Source: Mugil cephalus (taxonomy: Eukaryota; Chordata; Actinopteri; Mugiliformes; Mugilidae). Taken from it: 64,000 bases of DNA. The DNA is taken from assembly GCF_022458985.1 (NCBI RefSeq), contig NC_061771.1:33262690-33326689 (forward strand), read 5' to 3'. Below are positions 49,440 through 64,000 of the stretch, in pieces. Below the pieces are notes generated by a model. The model was not told the origin of the DNA. It worked only from the letters and a program-made list of their open reading frames with translations, and did not search any database. Position 1 is the stretch's first letter; each line of letters opens with the position of its first letter. Made by a program: the position numbers and the translations under genes.

Positions 49440-49600
49440 AGAGGACTGCAGCTACTAGAGGACGAGGACAGACTGAGGAGAGACAGGTGGACCATCAGAG
49501 GACGAGGACAGACTGAGTAGAGACAGGTGGATCGTCAGGGGACAGGAACAGACCAAGGAAAGACAGGTGGACCATCAGAAGACGGGAACAGACCGGAGGG
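49440..49600. repeat. Short imperfect direct repeats
   Basis: Four imperfect copies of a roughly 50-bp unit containing GACAGACTGAG and GAGACAGGTGGA. No coding role seen. Confidence 0.6.
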
Positions 49601-49830
49601 AAGATGCTGACGCTGTTGACCTCCATGTATCTGGTGGTGAGGGCGGTTTCTTCACAGGTGAGTGAAAGTGTCCTTGAATGCACCATTAAAGGCCACACGT
49701 GGACACAGTCGTCCTCTCAGGACAGTGAAAGCATCGTCTTCTATTGTCCTAACTAGGAGGGGGACTGGTTGGACTGTGGACAAGTTTTGTCTTTTTCTGA
49801 GGCTGTCATCATTAATTCATCCTGAGTCGT

Positions 49831-49988
49831 CAGAGGACAGGTCTGTCCTCAGAGGACAGGTCTGCCCTCAGAGGACAGGTCTGCCCTCAGAGGACAGGTC
49901 TGCCCTCAGAGGACAGGTCTGGCTTCAGGGGACAGGTCTGCCCTTAGAGGACAGGTCTGTCCTCAGGGGACAGGTCTGGCTTCAGAGT
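49831..49988. repeat. Minisatellite, 20-bp units
   Basis: About eight tandem units of AGAGGACAGGTCTGCCCTC with variants (GGCTTC, TGTCCTC, AGGGGACAGG), about 2 kb upstream of mdh1. Confidence 0.9.
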
Positions 49989-49989
49989 T

Positions 49990-51640
49990 AAACGTTTAAG
50001 GTTAATTTATTTGAGTTAGTGGTTCTGATTTAAAATGTCTTAGAAGTAAACTTCATGTCCACTCACATCCTCCGTCCTTCGTCTATACATAAAATATAAC
50101 TTTAAAGATTTTATAGATTTTTTATAGATTTTTTAGATATCTTAGTGTGTGTAGTTCAGCGTTTTAAAGAGTGATGACTTTTATCTACGAGGGTCAGAAA
50201 ACAGCAAACTGTTCCTTTTTTAGATAAATAATCATATGATGGCGTCGTCATGTTCCTTGACTTGAATGACTCTCATTCATTCATTGACCCGTTTTAAAGG
50301 ACTTTTATTGTGAAGGCCGTGATAACGTGTCCAGGCTGTTTTTACTGAACCTGAAGCAGCAGATTATCACTTCCTGCCTCACGGCCCCAACATGGCCGCC
50401 GGTGTCCTTCACAGGCTGAAGGATGCACAGGACTCCACATGTAACTGGAAACCTGGGCTGAAACTACACAGCAGGTCTTTGGAAACACTACGTGTCCACC
50501 TGAACGTTCCCACAGTCAGGACCTTCTGCTGGAGCCAGGTCACAGACTGAGGTCAGGGTTGAGGTTGACTGAACATGACCCTGGAGCATTCGCCTGCTCA
50601 GCCTGGTCTGTTATGGTCCAGGTTCAGAGAAGAAGGAAAAGCCAGGCCTCGTTTGTAATCTTGTGTGTCTGATCTGAGAGGATTTGCCTCCTGCCAGGAC
50701 GCTGACAGACGAGTCAACAAGCCGACAGATAAACTTGAGCTGGTCTGGAGAATGAACTTGACCTCAAGTCTCTGCTGAGCCTGATTTAAAAACAGCCTGG
50801 AAGAGCCAGACTGCTCACTGTGGACTGGTCTACCTTCAGGAGACACTCTGCCTTTAACATGTAGCTTCTGACACTATTAGCTCTGGTTCTCATGGAGGAG
50901 GTCTTAGAAATGCTAATGAGCTGGTTTCCATGAGGTCAGGATGGTGGTGGTTGTTTGAGTCTAGTGGAGACAAATAAAGTAAATCTGTTCATCTACCGGC
51001 CGGAACTGGTCTGAACATCATCTAAATGTTTGTGGTCACATTGATCATTTGGAGGAGTTTGATCCCATTAATCAGAACAGAACCAGCTGAGTTGTGAGAT
51101 GTTGGTGGTTTCCTCTCATCAGCTGATGCTCCAACATTTCTACTGGATGAAGGTCAGGACTTTGACTTGTTCCTAAACATTCATCTGGTTCTACTTTAAT
51201 CGTCTGGAGTTGGTTGGTTGGTTGGTTGGTTGGTCACATGGTTTCATCATAAATCAAAAGATTTAAAGTAATATTCACAGACAAAAGTAAAATATTTTAA
51301 ATCAAATATTTGAAAACGTTAATCAGTTTCCAGCGAGGAGGACAAAACTCCTTCAAAACAATCTATCTTCATTTTTGCTACACTCTATATAATAAATGCG
51401 TAATATTATTTATTCTAATTCATCATCACATTAAGCTGAAGGACGTCACTTCTTCAGGAGAGTTCCTAGATATTTATTTATCACGTGGTCACGTTTTAAA
51501 CATTGTTCACTGTCCCTGGTTCTGTCCCTGTGAATCTGTCCCTGTGAACCTGTCCCTGTTTGTTCCCACCCCGTGTCCTTCTGCGGGACAGGTGCTGCAG
51601 TTCCCTCTGTGTCCACCACATGTCGCTGCAGCGCCACTTC
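49990..51640. other. Intergenic upstream of mdh1, no gene seen
   Basis: No exon on either strand. A YY1-like AACATGGCCGCC is at 50389-50400 and a short (TTGG)n at about 51208-51232. In mammals this side of MDH1 carries WDPCP; no such exon is recognisable here. Confidence 0.4.
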
Positions 51641-51700
51641 TCCGCGTCTCCGGAAAAAAATCTTTTTCAGAAAAAAATCCCGTATGTGGCACGAGCGAGT

Positions 51701-51936
51701 GGGCGGGGGTTGACTGAACGGTGCATTATGGGAGACGGTGTTTTTCTCAGCCCAGAAAACCTGAGTCACTGTCGTAAAGTGACTACACGTCCCATGATGC
51801 AGGCGGAGCAGGTCGGTTTGACTTTAGAGAGGGGTAGAGGTGACCCTCCGTCCAGTCTGACTCCGAGCAGCAGCAGCAGGAAGAAGAAGACATCTTCTGT
51901 CTGATATATTCTATCTCCCATCTACCGAGACACAAC
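51701..51936 (+). promoter_or_regulatory. mdh1: mdh1 promoter and leader with ZNF143-like motifs
   Basis: A GC box GGGCGGGGG (51701-51709) is followed by two opposed ZNF143/SBS-like motifs. ACTACACGTCCCATGATGC at 51782-51800 closely fits the long ACTACAnnTCCCAnnATGC form. GCATTATGGGA at 51723-51733 is the TCCCAnnATGC core on the other strand. ZNF143 motifs mark TATA-less, often bidirectional housekeeping promoters, which suits mdh1. The leader exon likely runs from about 51820 to the ATG at 51937. Occupancy is inferred from motif match. Confidence 0.65.
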
Positions 51937-58053
<6,117 letters not shown>

Positions 58054-58119
58054 CTGTCGCCTCCTGCTGGCCAACTGCAGCACTTAGATTCCCTGAAGGC
58101 TGGCTGCTCTCGGCTCTGA
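58054..58119 (+). other. mdh1: In-frame mdh1 stop-readthrough extension with peroxisomal signal
   Basis: If the TGA at 58051-58053 is read through, translation continues for 21 sense codons to a TGA at 58117-58119. The last residues are Gly-Cys-Ser-Arg-Leu, and the final SRL is a good type-1 peroxisomal targeting signal. Mammalian MDH1 is known to make such an isoform through a leaky UGA-CUA stop. Here the context is TGA CTG, differing at the third base. Readthrough itself cannot be seen in DNA. Confidence 0.7.
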
Positions 58120-58348
58120 AGACGACTCCATCATCACAGTCACCGTCCGAGCTGATGGCTGCGTGTCACCTCTGTGTGTGTGTGAGTGTGTGTGTGTTTG
58201 TGTGTTTGTGTGAATGTGTCGAGGCCAAACCTGTTCAGTGACCACGACCTGGCCTCCTCCATCTGCAGAACACCCAGAGAACCTCTCTGTTGGTACATGG
58301 TAACACAGACTAGCTGTCCTCCAACTCTTAACGGTTCCCACCAATAAA
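58120..58348 (+). terminator. mdh1: mdh1 3' UTR and poly(A) signal
   Basis: Short 3' UTR with a TG-rich stretch near 58173-58215, ending at AATAAA (58343-58348). Cleavage probably follows within about 30 bp. Confidence 0.75.
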
Positions 58349-58479
58349 AGTACAAGGAAACCCACCGACCAGACTCCAGCCTCTTCCTTCCCGCTCTCTT
58401 TTGTCGTCACCATTCAGTTTGAAGATGTTTCTAACACAAACACCACAGATAAGTCATTAGTATGATAATAAATAAATGA

Positions 58480-58645
58480 TTCCCTTATTGATCCATCTCT
58501 GCATTCTGACCCATCCATTAGTTTGTACAGTTGGAGCCGTGTCTGGGGAAAACTGGGGGTTGGGGGTTTGCTCAGGGCACTGCAGCCATGGACGGGGTGG
58601 GAGGTGAACCTGTGACCCTCTAACTGCTACTCCACAGCTCCCAAA
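58480..58645 (+). mobile_element. Teleost interspersed repeat, diverged fragment
   Basis: Landmarks GGGGGTTTGCTCAGGGCACT, CAGCCATGGACGG and a 3' GTGACCCTCTAACTGCTACT match a very common fish interspersed repeat (typical text: 'ttgctcaagggcacttcagccatgg'). Non-coding and diverged. Family assignment is from motif memory. Confidence 0.55.
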
Positions 58646-58669
58646 TAATACTAATACCAATACTAGAGG

Positions 58670-58800
58670 GAGGAGCTACACCACTATACATCACTTTACA
58701 CCACTAAATACTACTATATACATCATTATATACCATTATACACACCACTAAATACTACCATACTATAGACCACTAAATACTACTATACACTAAGACAACA
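58670..58800. repeat. Low-complexity CACTAAATACTACTATA tandem repeat
   Basis: Imperfect 15-25 bp units containing ACCACTAAATACTAC and TATACA. No coding role. Confidence 0.8.
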
Positions 58801-59220
58801 GAGTATAATTGAGCAGTGAACACCAGAACCTTCCTGGAGCTGGACGCCGTGCAGCCTGTACAGGTTCTGGTGAAGGAGCCATGTCTGGGCTGTGACCTCC
58901 TCCAGCTAAAGCCTCCTGACTCACATCCAGCCTCCTGCAGGGAATCACTTTCACCACATGGGGGCAGCATCGGTCAGAAGGCTGAAAGCCTTCGTCAGTC
59001 AGCGTTAATCTCTGGGCCTTTAATGCCTCACTGTCAGTGCAGGAGATCAACTCCTTGTTCTACGGTACATCCATGGATTATTTTACATGATTTTGGTTTC
59101 ATGTTTTTATTTTTTTCAACAAACTGGTTTATTTCTGAAAGTCACATTCACGCATTAACCCTTAAGAGGAAATAAGACAACTTTTTAATTCTCTACCTGG
59201 GAGGCAGGTGGCAGCAACCG

Positions 59221-59345
59221 ACCAATCAGCGCCGCGCTTTAAGGCTTGTCACGGCGCTGCGTCATGACGCCGGTGTGGATCATGCGTCATGACGCCGGTG
59301 TGGATCATGCGTCATGACGCCGGTGTGGATCTGAGGCTGCAGAGA
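59221..59345 (+). promoter_or_regulatory. ugp2: Probable ugp2 promoter with triplicated palindrome
   Basis: A CCAAT box (ACCAATCAG at 59221) and CpG-rich sequence precede three perfect 25-bp repeats (starts 59259, 59284 and 59309). Each contains GCGTCATGACGC, a perfect 12-bp palindrome with two outward TGACG half-sites like those bound by ATF/CREB-type bZIP factors. A likely leader exon follows and ends at about 59440, where CTAAAA is followed by the donor GTGAGT (59441). Promoter assignment is from composition and position. Confidence 0.55.
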
Positions 59346-59635
59346 GCTGGTATGGGTGTGTGTGTGTGTGTGTGTCAGTCAGCTGCGATCAGCTGCAGGA
59401 TGAATTCACAGCGAGTTTAACTCCTGGGTTCCTTCTAAAAGTGAGTCCCCCGGGTCTGACCTGACCTGGTCCGGGTTCTGGTGCCTCTCTGACCTGGTCC
59501 GGGTTGTCCTCAGTCCCGTTTCTGTGAGTCCAGGTGCGTAAGAGCTGCACAAACCAGAAAAGGAAAAGTTGTTGAAAAGAACGAGAGCAGGTTTGTTTCC
59601 ACCTTTAATGTTTGTATTTGATGCACGAAGCAGCT

Positions 59636-59771
59636 GCTGCTGCTGCTGCTGCACTGTTACTGTGTTAGTGTGTGAGTGTGTGTTAGTGTGTGTGTGTGTG
59701 TGTGTGTTAGTGTGTTGGTGGTGTGTGTTAGTGTGTGTGTTAGTGTGTTTTTTTTTTTTTTTTTTTTTTTT
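59636..59771. repeat. Compound (GCT)n, TG-rich, poly(T) repeat in the ugp2 leader intron
   Basis: Six or so GCT units, then GTGTTAGTGTGT-type repeats, then a run of about 23 T. A close relative of the TG-rich part recurs at 60565-60625. Confidence 0.9.
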
Positions 59772-59839
59772 GTCTGCATTTGTCTGCATAGTTGAACACC
59801 ACAGGGTGTCAACATTATATGAGGTTCATGCAGTTATAT

Positions 59840-60545
59840 TCTTGCAGCTGAAAGCTTTATTACTTCAGTGCGTGAGTGTGACCATCACCAGCCCTCCCTG
59901 AGAACTGTCCTGTTGAACTTTATTGAGTGTAGTGACCTTGTGTGGCAGGGAGGGCAGTGCTACACCTCAGTGAATAGAGGGGGGGAACAAAGGAAAGAAA
60001 ATATGTGGAAGGATGGACAGTGGAGGAGATTGATTGTGGTGCTAGTAGGAACTAGTGGAGTACAGGGTTCTGTGCTTCCCAAGTCACCTCACTCAAGTAT
60101 GACTGGGTACAGTCATCTCTGGAGAGATGAGAGAGTCCAGGGGGGTAAGGGTGTCCCAATGGAAGGAGAGAAATCTGCCATAGGGCACGTAGTGACAGAG
60201 TGAAAGCGAAAATCCAGCCCTTAATAGCCGGGACTCATCAATTCTTTTTGATGTGATCCAGCACGGGCTGGCAGGTGACAACACACATGCATGTGGGCAT
60301 TCCCTAAATATGAGTGAGACCATTACCAGGGCCCAGAGTCAGGTCAGAAGCCCCAGCGCCCGAGAACCTCCACCCCAGTGTGGGGCGCATGGGTGACAGG
60401 ACCAGAGAACCACCGTAGCCACGGGGCAAGCCACACCCCAGCGCAGATGGCGAGCGACGACCAACACCCCCAGACCCGCCAAGCAAGCACAAGTCGGTGC
60501 AGGCCAGAGCAGCTCCCCATACCCCCCACACCCCCCAGCCACTGC
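59840..60545. mobile_element. Unclassified interspersed repeat, probable transposon fragment
   Basis: A GC-richer segment with text such as AGAAGCCCCAGCGCCCGAGA and AGACCCGCCAAGCAAGC that I associate with repeated fish DNA. It is flanked on both sides by similar TG-rich repeats (59655-59748 and 60565-60625). Open frames on both strands are broken and show no domain I can name. The class is not assigned. Confidence 0.4.
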
Positions 60546-60724
60546 AGCCCGTGGGTGGACGGGTGTGTTAGTGTGTTAGTGTGTTGGTGGTGTGTGTTAG
60601 TGTGTTGGTGGTGTGTTGTTTGTGTGTTGTGTGCCATATAACAGCACACTGTCGTATAAATAATAAATAAATAAGTGAACCTGTAGTGTGTGTTAGTGTA
60701 TTCAGCTGAATGTGGAGCTTCTGA

Positions 60725-61362
60725 AGACTGTTGTCCAGTGTTAACCAGCACTGGATGCCACTGGTTCACACTGGTTAATGTTAACCAGTGTGAACCAGTG
60801 TTGACCAGCACTGGATGCCACTGGTTAACACTGGTTAATGTTAACCAGTGGAAACAGTGTGAAACAGTGTTAACCAGCACTGGATGCCACTGGTTCACAC
60901 TGGTTAATGTTAACCAGTGGAACCAGTGTGAAACAGTGTTAACCAGCACTGGATGCCACTGGTTCACACTGGTTAATGTTAACCAGTGTGAACCAGTGTT
61001 GACCAGCACTGGATGCCACTGGTTAACACTGGTTAATGTTAACCAGTGTTAACCAGCACTGGATGCCACTGGTAGCACTGTTAGCACTGGTTAATGCTAA
61101 CCAGTGCTAACCAGTGTTAACCAGCACTGGATGCCACTGGTTCACACTGGTTAATGTTAACCAGTGGAACCAGTGTGAAACAGTGTTAACCAGCACTGGA
61201 TGCCACTGGTTCACACTGGTTAATGTTAACCAGTGTGAACCAGTGTTGACCAGCACTGGATGCCACTGGTTAACACTGGTTAATGTTAACCAGTGTTAAC
61301 CAGCACTGGATGCCACTGGTAGCACTGGTTAGCACTGGTTAATGTTAACCAGTGCCAGAAGT
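60725..61362. repeat. Minisatellite of inverted-repeat units in the ugp2 leader intron
   Basis: About ten units of roughly 55-67 bp, each with AGCACTGGATGCCACTGG followed by CACTGGTTAATGTTAACC and AGTG. CACTGGTT and AACCAGTG face each other repeatedly, so every unit can fold into a hairpin. A segment of about 350 bp appears duplicated (compare 60860-61060 with 61110-61310). Long minus-strand and plus-strand frames here are artefacts. Confidence 0.9.
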
Positions 61363-61925
61363 GCTACCAGTTCTACTTCGTTTCGTTCCTGCTCTTGTGA
61401 ACATGTTGGTGTGAACACACTGATAGTGAGCTCAGGTGGATCTTTTTAAAGTCACAGCCCCTCCCTCTTGAGACTCTCTGGTCCAAACCTCTGTCCTGAC
61501 ATCACCCCCCAGAAAGCTGCTGCTGTTCATGTTGTCCTTTGGCAGCCAGTCCCAGATTCCCAGCTGTGTCCAGACGGTGAATCCTGACTAAAGGCTCGTT
61601 AGACGCATGTACAGAGTGAAGCGGCTTTAGTCCGACCACGTCTCTTCCCTCTGACGAACACCTTCCTGATCTACTGCAGGTCTATTCAGGGTCCAGGGTC
61701 CAGGTCTAGATTGTGTTTGATGCTTCAGACTTGATGCTGGTGATCTGATTTAAGAACCTCCACATATTCAGTTTATTGTCATGAAGACCAGGAAATACAA
61801 TCTGGTCTGTGAAGACCTGGACCCTCTGATCCTCTAAAGCTGCTGATGTATCATACGTTGGTGCAGGTTTAGGATCTGGAGTCACACACACACACACCTG
61901 CTTAATCGTTAATTAGACTTAGACT

Positions 61926-62312
61926 CGTTAGTGTTTAATGTAACTTGAGCTGTGATTGGTCCTCGTTAGTGTTTAAATGTAACCAGAGCTGTGATTGGTC
62001 CTCGTTAGTGTTTAAATGGAACCAGAGCTGTGATTGGTCCTCGTTAGTGTTTAAATGTAACTTGAGCTGTGATTGGTCCTCGTTAGTGTTTAAATGTAAC
62101 TTGAGCTGTGATTGGTCCTCGTTAGTGTTTAAATGTAACCAGAGCTGTGATTGGTCCTCGTTAGTGTTTAAATGGAACCAGAGCTGTGATTGGTCCTCGT
62201 TAGTGTTTAATGGAACCAGAGCTGTGATTGGTCCTCGTTAGTGTTTAATGGAACCAGAGCTGTGATTGGTCCTCGTTAGTGTTTAATGGAACCAGAGCTG
62301 TGATTGGTCCTC
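61926..62312. repeat. Minisatellite of 38-39 bp units, each with an inverted CCAAT box
   Basis: Ten tandem units contain GAGCTGTGATTGGTCCTC followed by GTTAGTGTTTAAATG. The first seven repeat every 38-39 bp and the last ones are a little shorter (TTTAATGG). TGATTGG in each unit is an inverted CCAAT (NF-Y-type) core. The array lies in the presumed ugp2 leader intron. Confidence 0.95.
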
Positions 62313-62900
62313 TTGGTAACAGTGCGTCTCCTCCATGTTCTAGCTGATAGTTGTGGGTCAGTAGAGACTGGGTCAGGTTAACTGAGGAGGTTTGGAGACT
62401 CGGACGTTTGGACGACTCCTGTTCAGTCTCTGTTGTTGAAAGTGAAGCAGGATATAGAAACTAAAATGAACCCGACTGGTAAAAAGACACAGCACCACCT
62501 AGAGTTTGGGTGGAGTTGTTCCAGAGTGAACCAGACTGAGGAGGAACCAGTGGAGATGAGTCAGACTGATGCTAAGCTATGTGCTAGGGTTAACACACGA
62601 CCTGGTTGTTTGTGATTGGTGTCTGTGGTTGTGTGTGTGGTTGTTTGTGGGCCGGCCTTATCGGCCTCATGTTGAATTCTGACTGGCTGCTGCCGACCTC
62701 TGAGCTTCATCCTAGTTGTTGCGAGTTGTTGCGAGTTGTTGTGAGCTGGTGTGAGCTGAGTATGAGGAGGAGGACGTGTGTTGATCTGTGACAGCTGCCG
62801 AATCTTTGAATCTTTGGGAAACTTATCAGTTCTGGACTGGAACACTTGGGGCTGCTTCCTGACCTTCACTGTCTCTTGTTCTTTAGACTGAGCCTGTAAA

Positions 62901-63878
62901 ATGTCTCTGACTGTAGCCGGTAAGTTTGTGTGAGTCTGTTCTTCTCTAAAGCCGACACTAACAGAGTTTTCCGTGTGGTTCTGGAGCATCGTGAGACTTG
63001 GGTGCAGTGAACGGGGACATTTTTATACATTGGTTTCAAATCCATAGAAACAGTGTTGCTCACCCAAACTACCTGTAATTAACTCCACTAATTAGTGATA
63101 ATTACTCTAATCATCTCATCTATTGAGGCTAAAGTTGAATGTGACGATTAGTTGTTGTCAAATGTCAGATTATAAGATCAGGGACGTGGTTTTAGTTCAT
63201 GTCAGACCTAAAATCAATCACTACTCTTACTGACCAGGATATCCCAGCAAATATTTCCTTGTTAGCGATGAACACGGAAAAAGGTTCCAGGGTTATTAAA
63301 TGGCCACTAGATATTAGGGTTTATACAGTCAGACGAAAACATTTATTGGTTGAAAGAACTGGTGCAAGGTGCATTTACAACTTAGTTTTTTTCTGCACGC
63401 GTTTGATTTGTTAATAAAAAGCTGAAATAAAAAAAAAATCCAATGTATAAAAATTCAGAGGCTAATGTCCGAGCAGTTAGCTGAAGGGATGTTAGCAGCG
63501 AGGGTGTAATAAGTAACCAAAGACAACAACGCATCAGCGTCAACAATATGTAGACAATGAAGTCATGGACCATTGTTAAAGTTGTTCTGTGTGAATAAAT
63601 AACAGTGATGGGTTCTTTACAGCTTCTGCTCCTCCACTAAGAAGAATCTACTAGAATATACAAGTTTTCAGGAAGACTGGACACGGCCGCGCTGCACCGG
63701 ACTCCGAACATGTCCAGCTTCATGTCGCTGGACGAATTAATGTCGTATTGGTGTGTTTTCAGATCTGACCAGAGGAGCCATGACCGAGTTCCAGGAGAAA
63801 CTCCGTCAGCAGCACGAGGACTCGATGCATCGGGATCTGGAGGCGCTGCTCAACACGGCCAACAAGGTCGAAGCAGAG
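62901..63878 (+). CDS. ugp2: UDP-glucose pyrophosphorylase 2, N-terminal exons (partial)
   Basis: Two coding exons, 62901-62919 and 63763-63878 (45 codons), open at the right edge. The first starts in an exon whose acceptor (CTTGTTCTTTAG) ends at 62886; its donor is GTAAGT. The predicted N-terminus MSLTVADLTRGAMTEFQEKL continues with QQHEDSMHRDLEALL, matching the N-terminal helix of UGP2. The catalytic and UTP-binding parts lie beyond the window. The enzyme makes UDP-glucose from UTP and glucose-1-phosphate in the cytosol for glycogen and glycan synthesis. A second in-frame ATG (residue 13, 63781) sits in a good context and may be the start of a short isoform like that of mammals. The donor after exon 2 (GTTAGA) is acceptable. 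Confidence 0.9.
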
Positions 63879-63885
63879 GTTAGAG

Positions 63886-64000
63886 TCCTAGGACAGAGGT
63901 CCTCTAAACCTAGAACGTCTCAACACAGAGGTCTTCTAAACCTAGAACCTCTCAGGACAGAGGTCCTCTGAACCTAGAACGTCTCAACACAGAGGTCTTC
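63886..64000. repeat. Minisatellite in ugp2 intron, cut by window edge
   Basis: Units of about 30 bp (ACAGAGGTCCTCTAAACCTAG with GAACGTCTCAAC or GAACCTCTCAGG) start just behind the exon 2 donor and run to the end of the window. Confidence 0.9.

Noticed and set aside
58059-58070. CTCF-like GCCTCCTGCTGG overlapping the mdh1 readthrough extension
   Set aside because: Only about 12 of 15 core positions fit, and the reading-frame explanation is stronger.
59569-59901. A Cys/Val-rich plus-strand frame and a His/Thr-rich minus-strand frame (59406-59789)
   Set aside because: Both are readings of the GCT/TG/T compound repeat in the ugp2 leader intron.
61926-62312. Possible CRISPR-like array with regular 39-bp spacing
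   Set aside because: There are no unique spacers; whole units repeat. The DNA is vertebrate. It is a minisatellite.

Overview
The window reads as nuclear DNA from a ray-finned (teleost) fish. Three protein-coding genes are recognisable, all on the + strand and all with GT-AG introns: otx1 (three coding exons, 27664-30476, 345 codons), mdh1 (nine coding exons, 51937-58053, 333 codons) and the first two coding exons of ugp2 (62901-63878, running off the right edge). OTX1, MDH1 and UGP2 also lie near each other in the human genome, so the block looks like conserved vertebrate synteny. Fish origin is supported by a Tc1-like element, several interspersed repeats of teleost type and the very high load of microsatellites and minisatellites.

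Layout. From 1 to about 25.6 kb there is no recognisable gene. This stretch holds one complete-looking and one nearly complete copy of an unclassified inverted-repeat element, many simple repeats, and several long low-repeat tracts (about 5.9-6.3, 7.1-7.5, 9.0-9.9, 12.4-13.8, 14.5-17.0, 18.1-18.5, 20.3-20.7, 24.5-25.0 kb) that look like candidate conserved regulatory elements for otx1. A CpG-rich, CCAAT/GC-box promoter (about 25.67-25.86 kb) and a probable non-coding first exon precede otx1. From 31 to 51.6 kb is a second gene-poor stretch with more regulatory-looking tracts, minisatellites, a LINE fragment and a cluster of CTCF-like motifs at 46.9-48.8 kb. From 51.7 kb the character changes to compact housekeeping genes: mdh1, with introns full of tandem repeats and an internally deleted Tc1 copy, then ugp2 0.9 kb downstream.

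Function. otx1 encodes a K50 paired-type homeodomain transcription factor of the anterior head, and the surrounding gene-poor DNA fits a developmental regulatory landscape. mdh1 (cytosolic malate dehydrogenase) and ugp2 (UDP-glucose pyrophosphorylase) are metabolic enzymes with their own promoters. The most interesting points are: an in-frame extension behind the mdh1 TGA stop that ends in Ser-Arg-Leu, a peroxisomal targeting signal matching the readthrough isoform known in mammals; a divergent pair of CTCF-like motifs between the otx1 and mdh1 domains; two opposed ZNF143-like motifs at the mdh1 promoter; three 25-bp repeats carrying a perfect 12-bp palindrome in the likely ugp2 promoter; two potential start codons in ugp2; and the lack of recognisable wdpcp exons where mammals have that gene. 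No RNA genes, CRISPR arrays or prokaryotic features were seen. Conservation, expression and motif occupancy could not be tested here.
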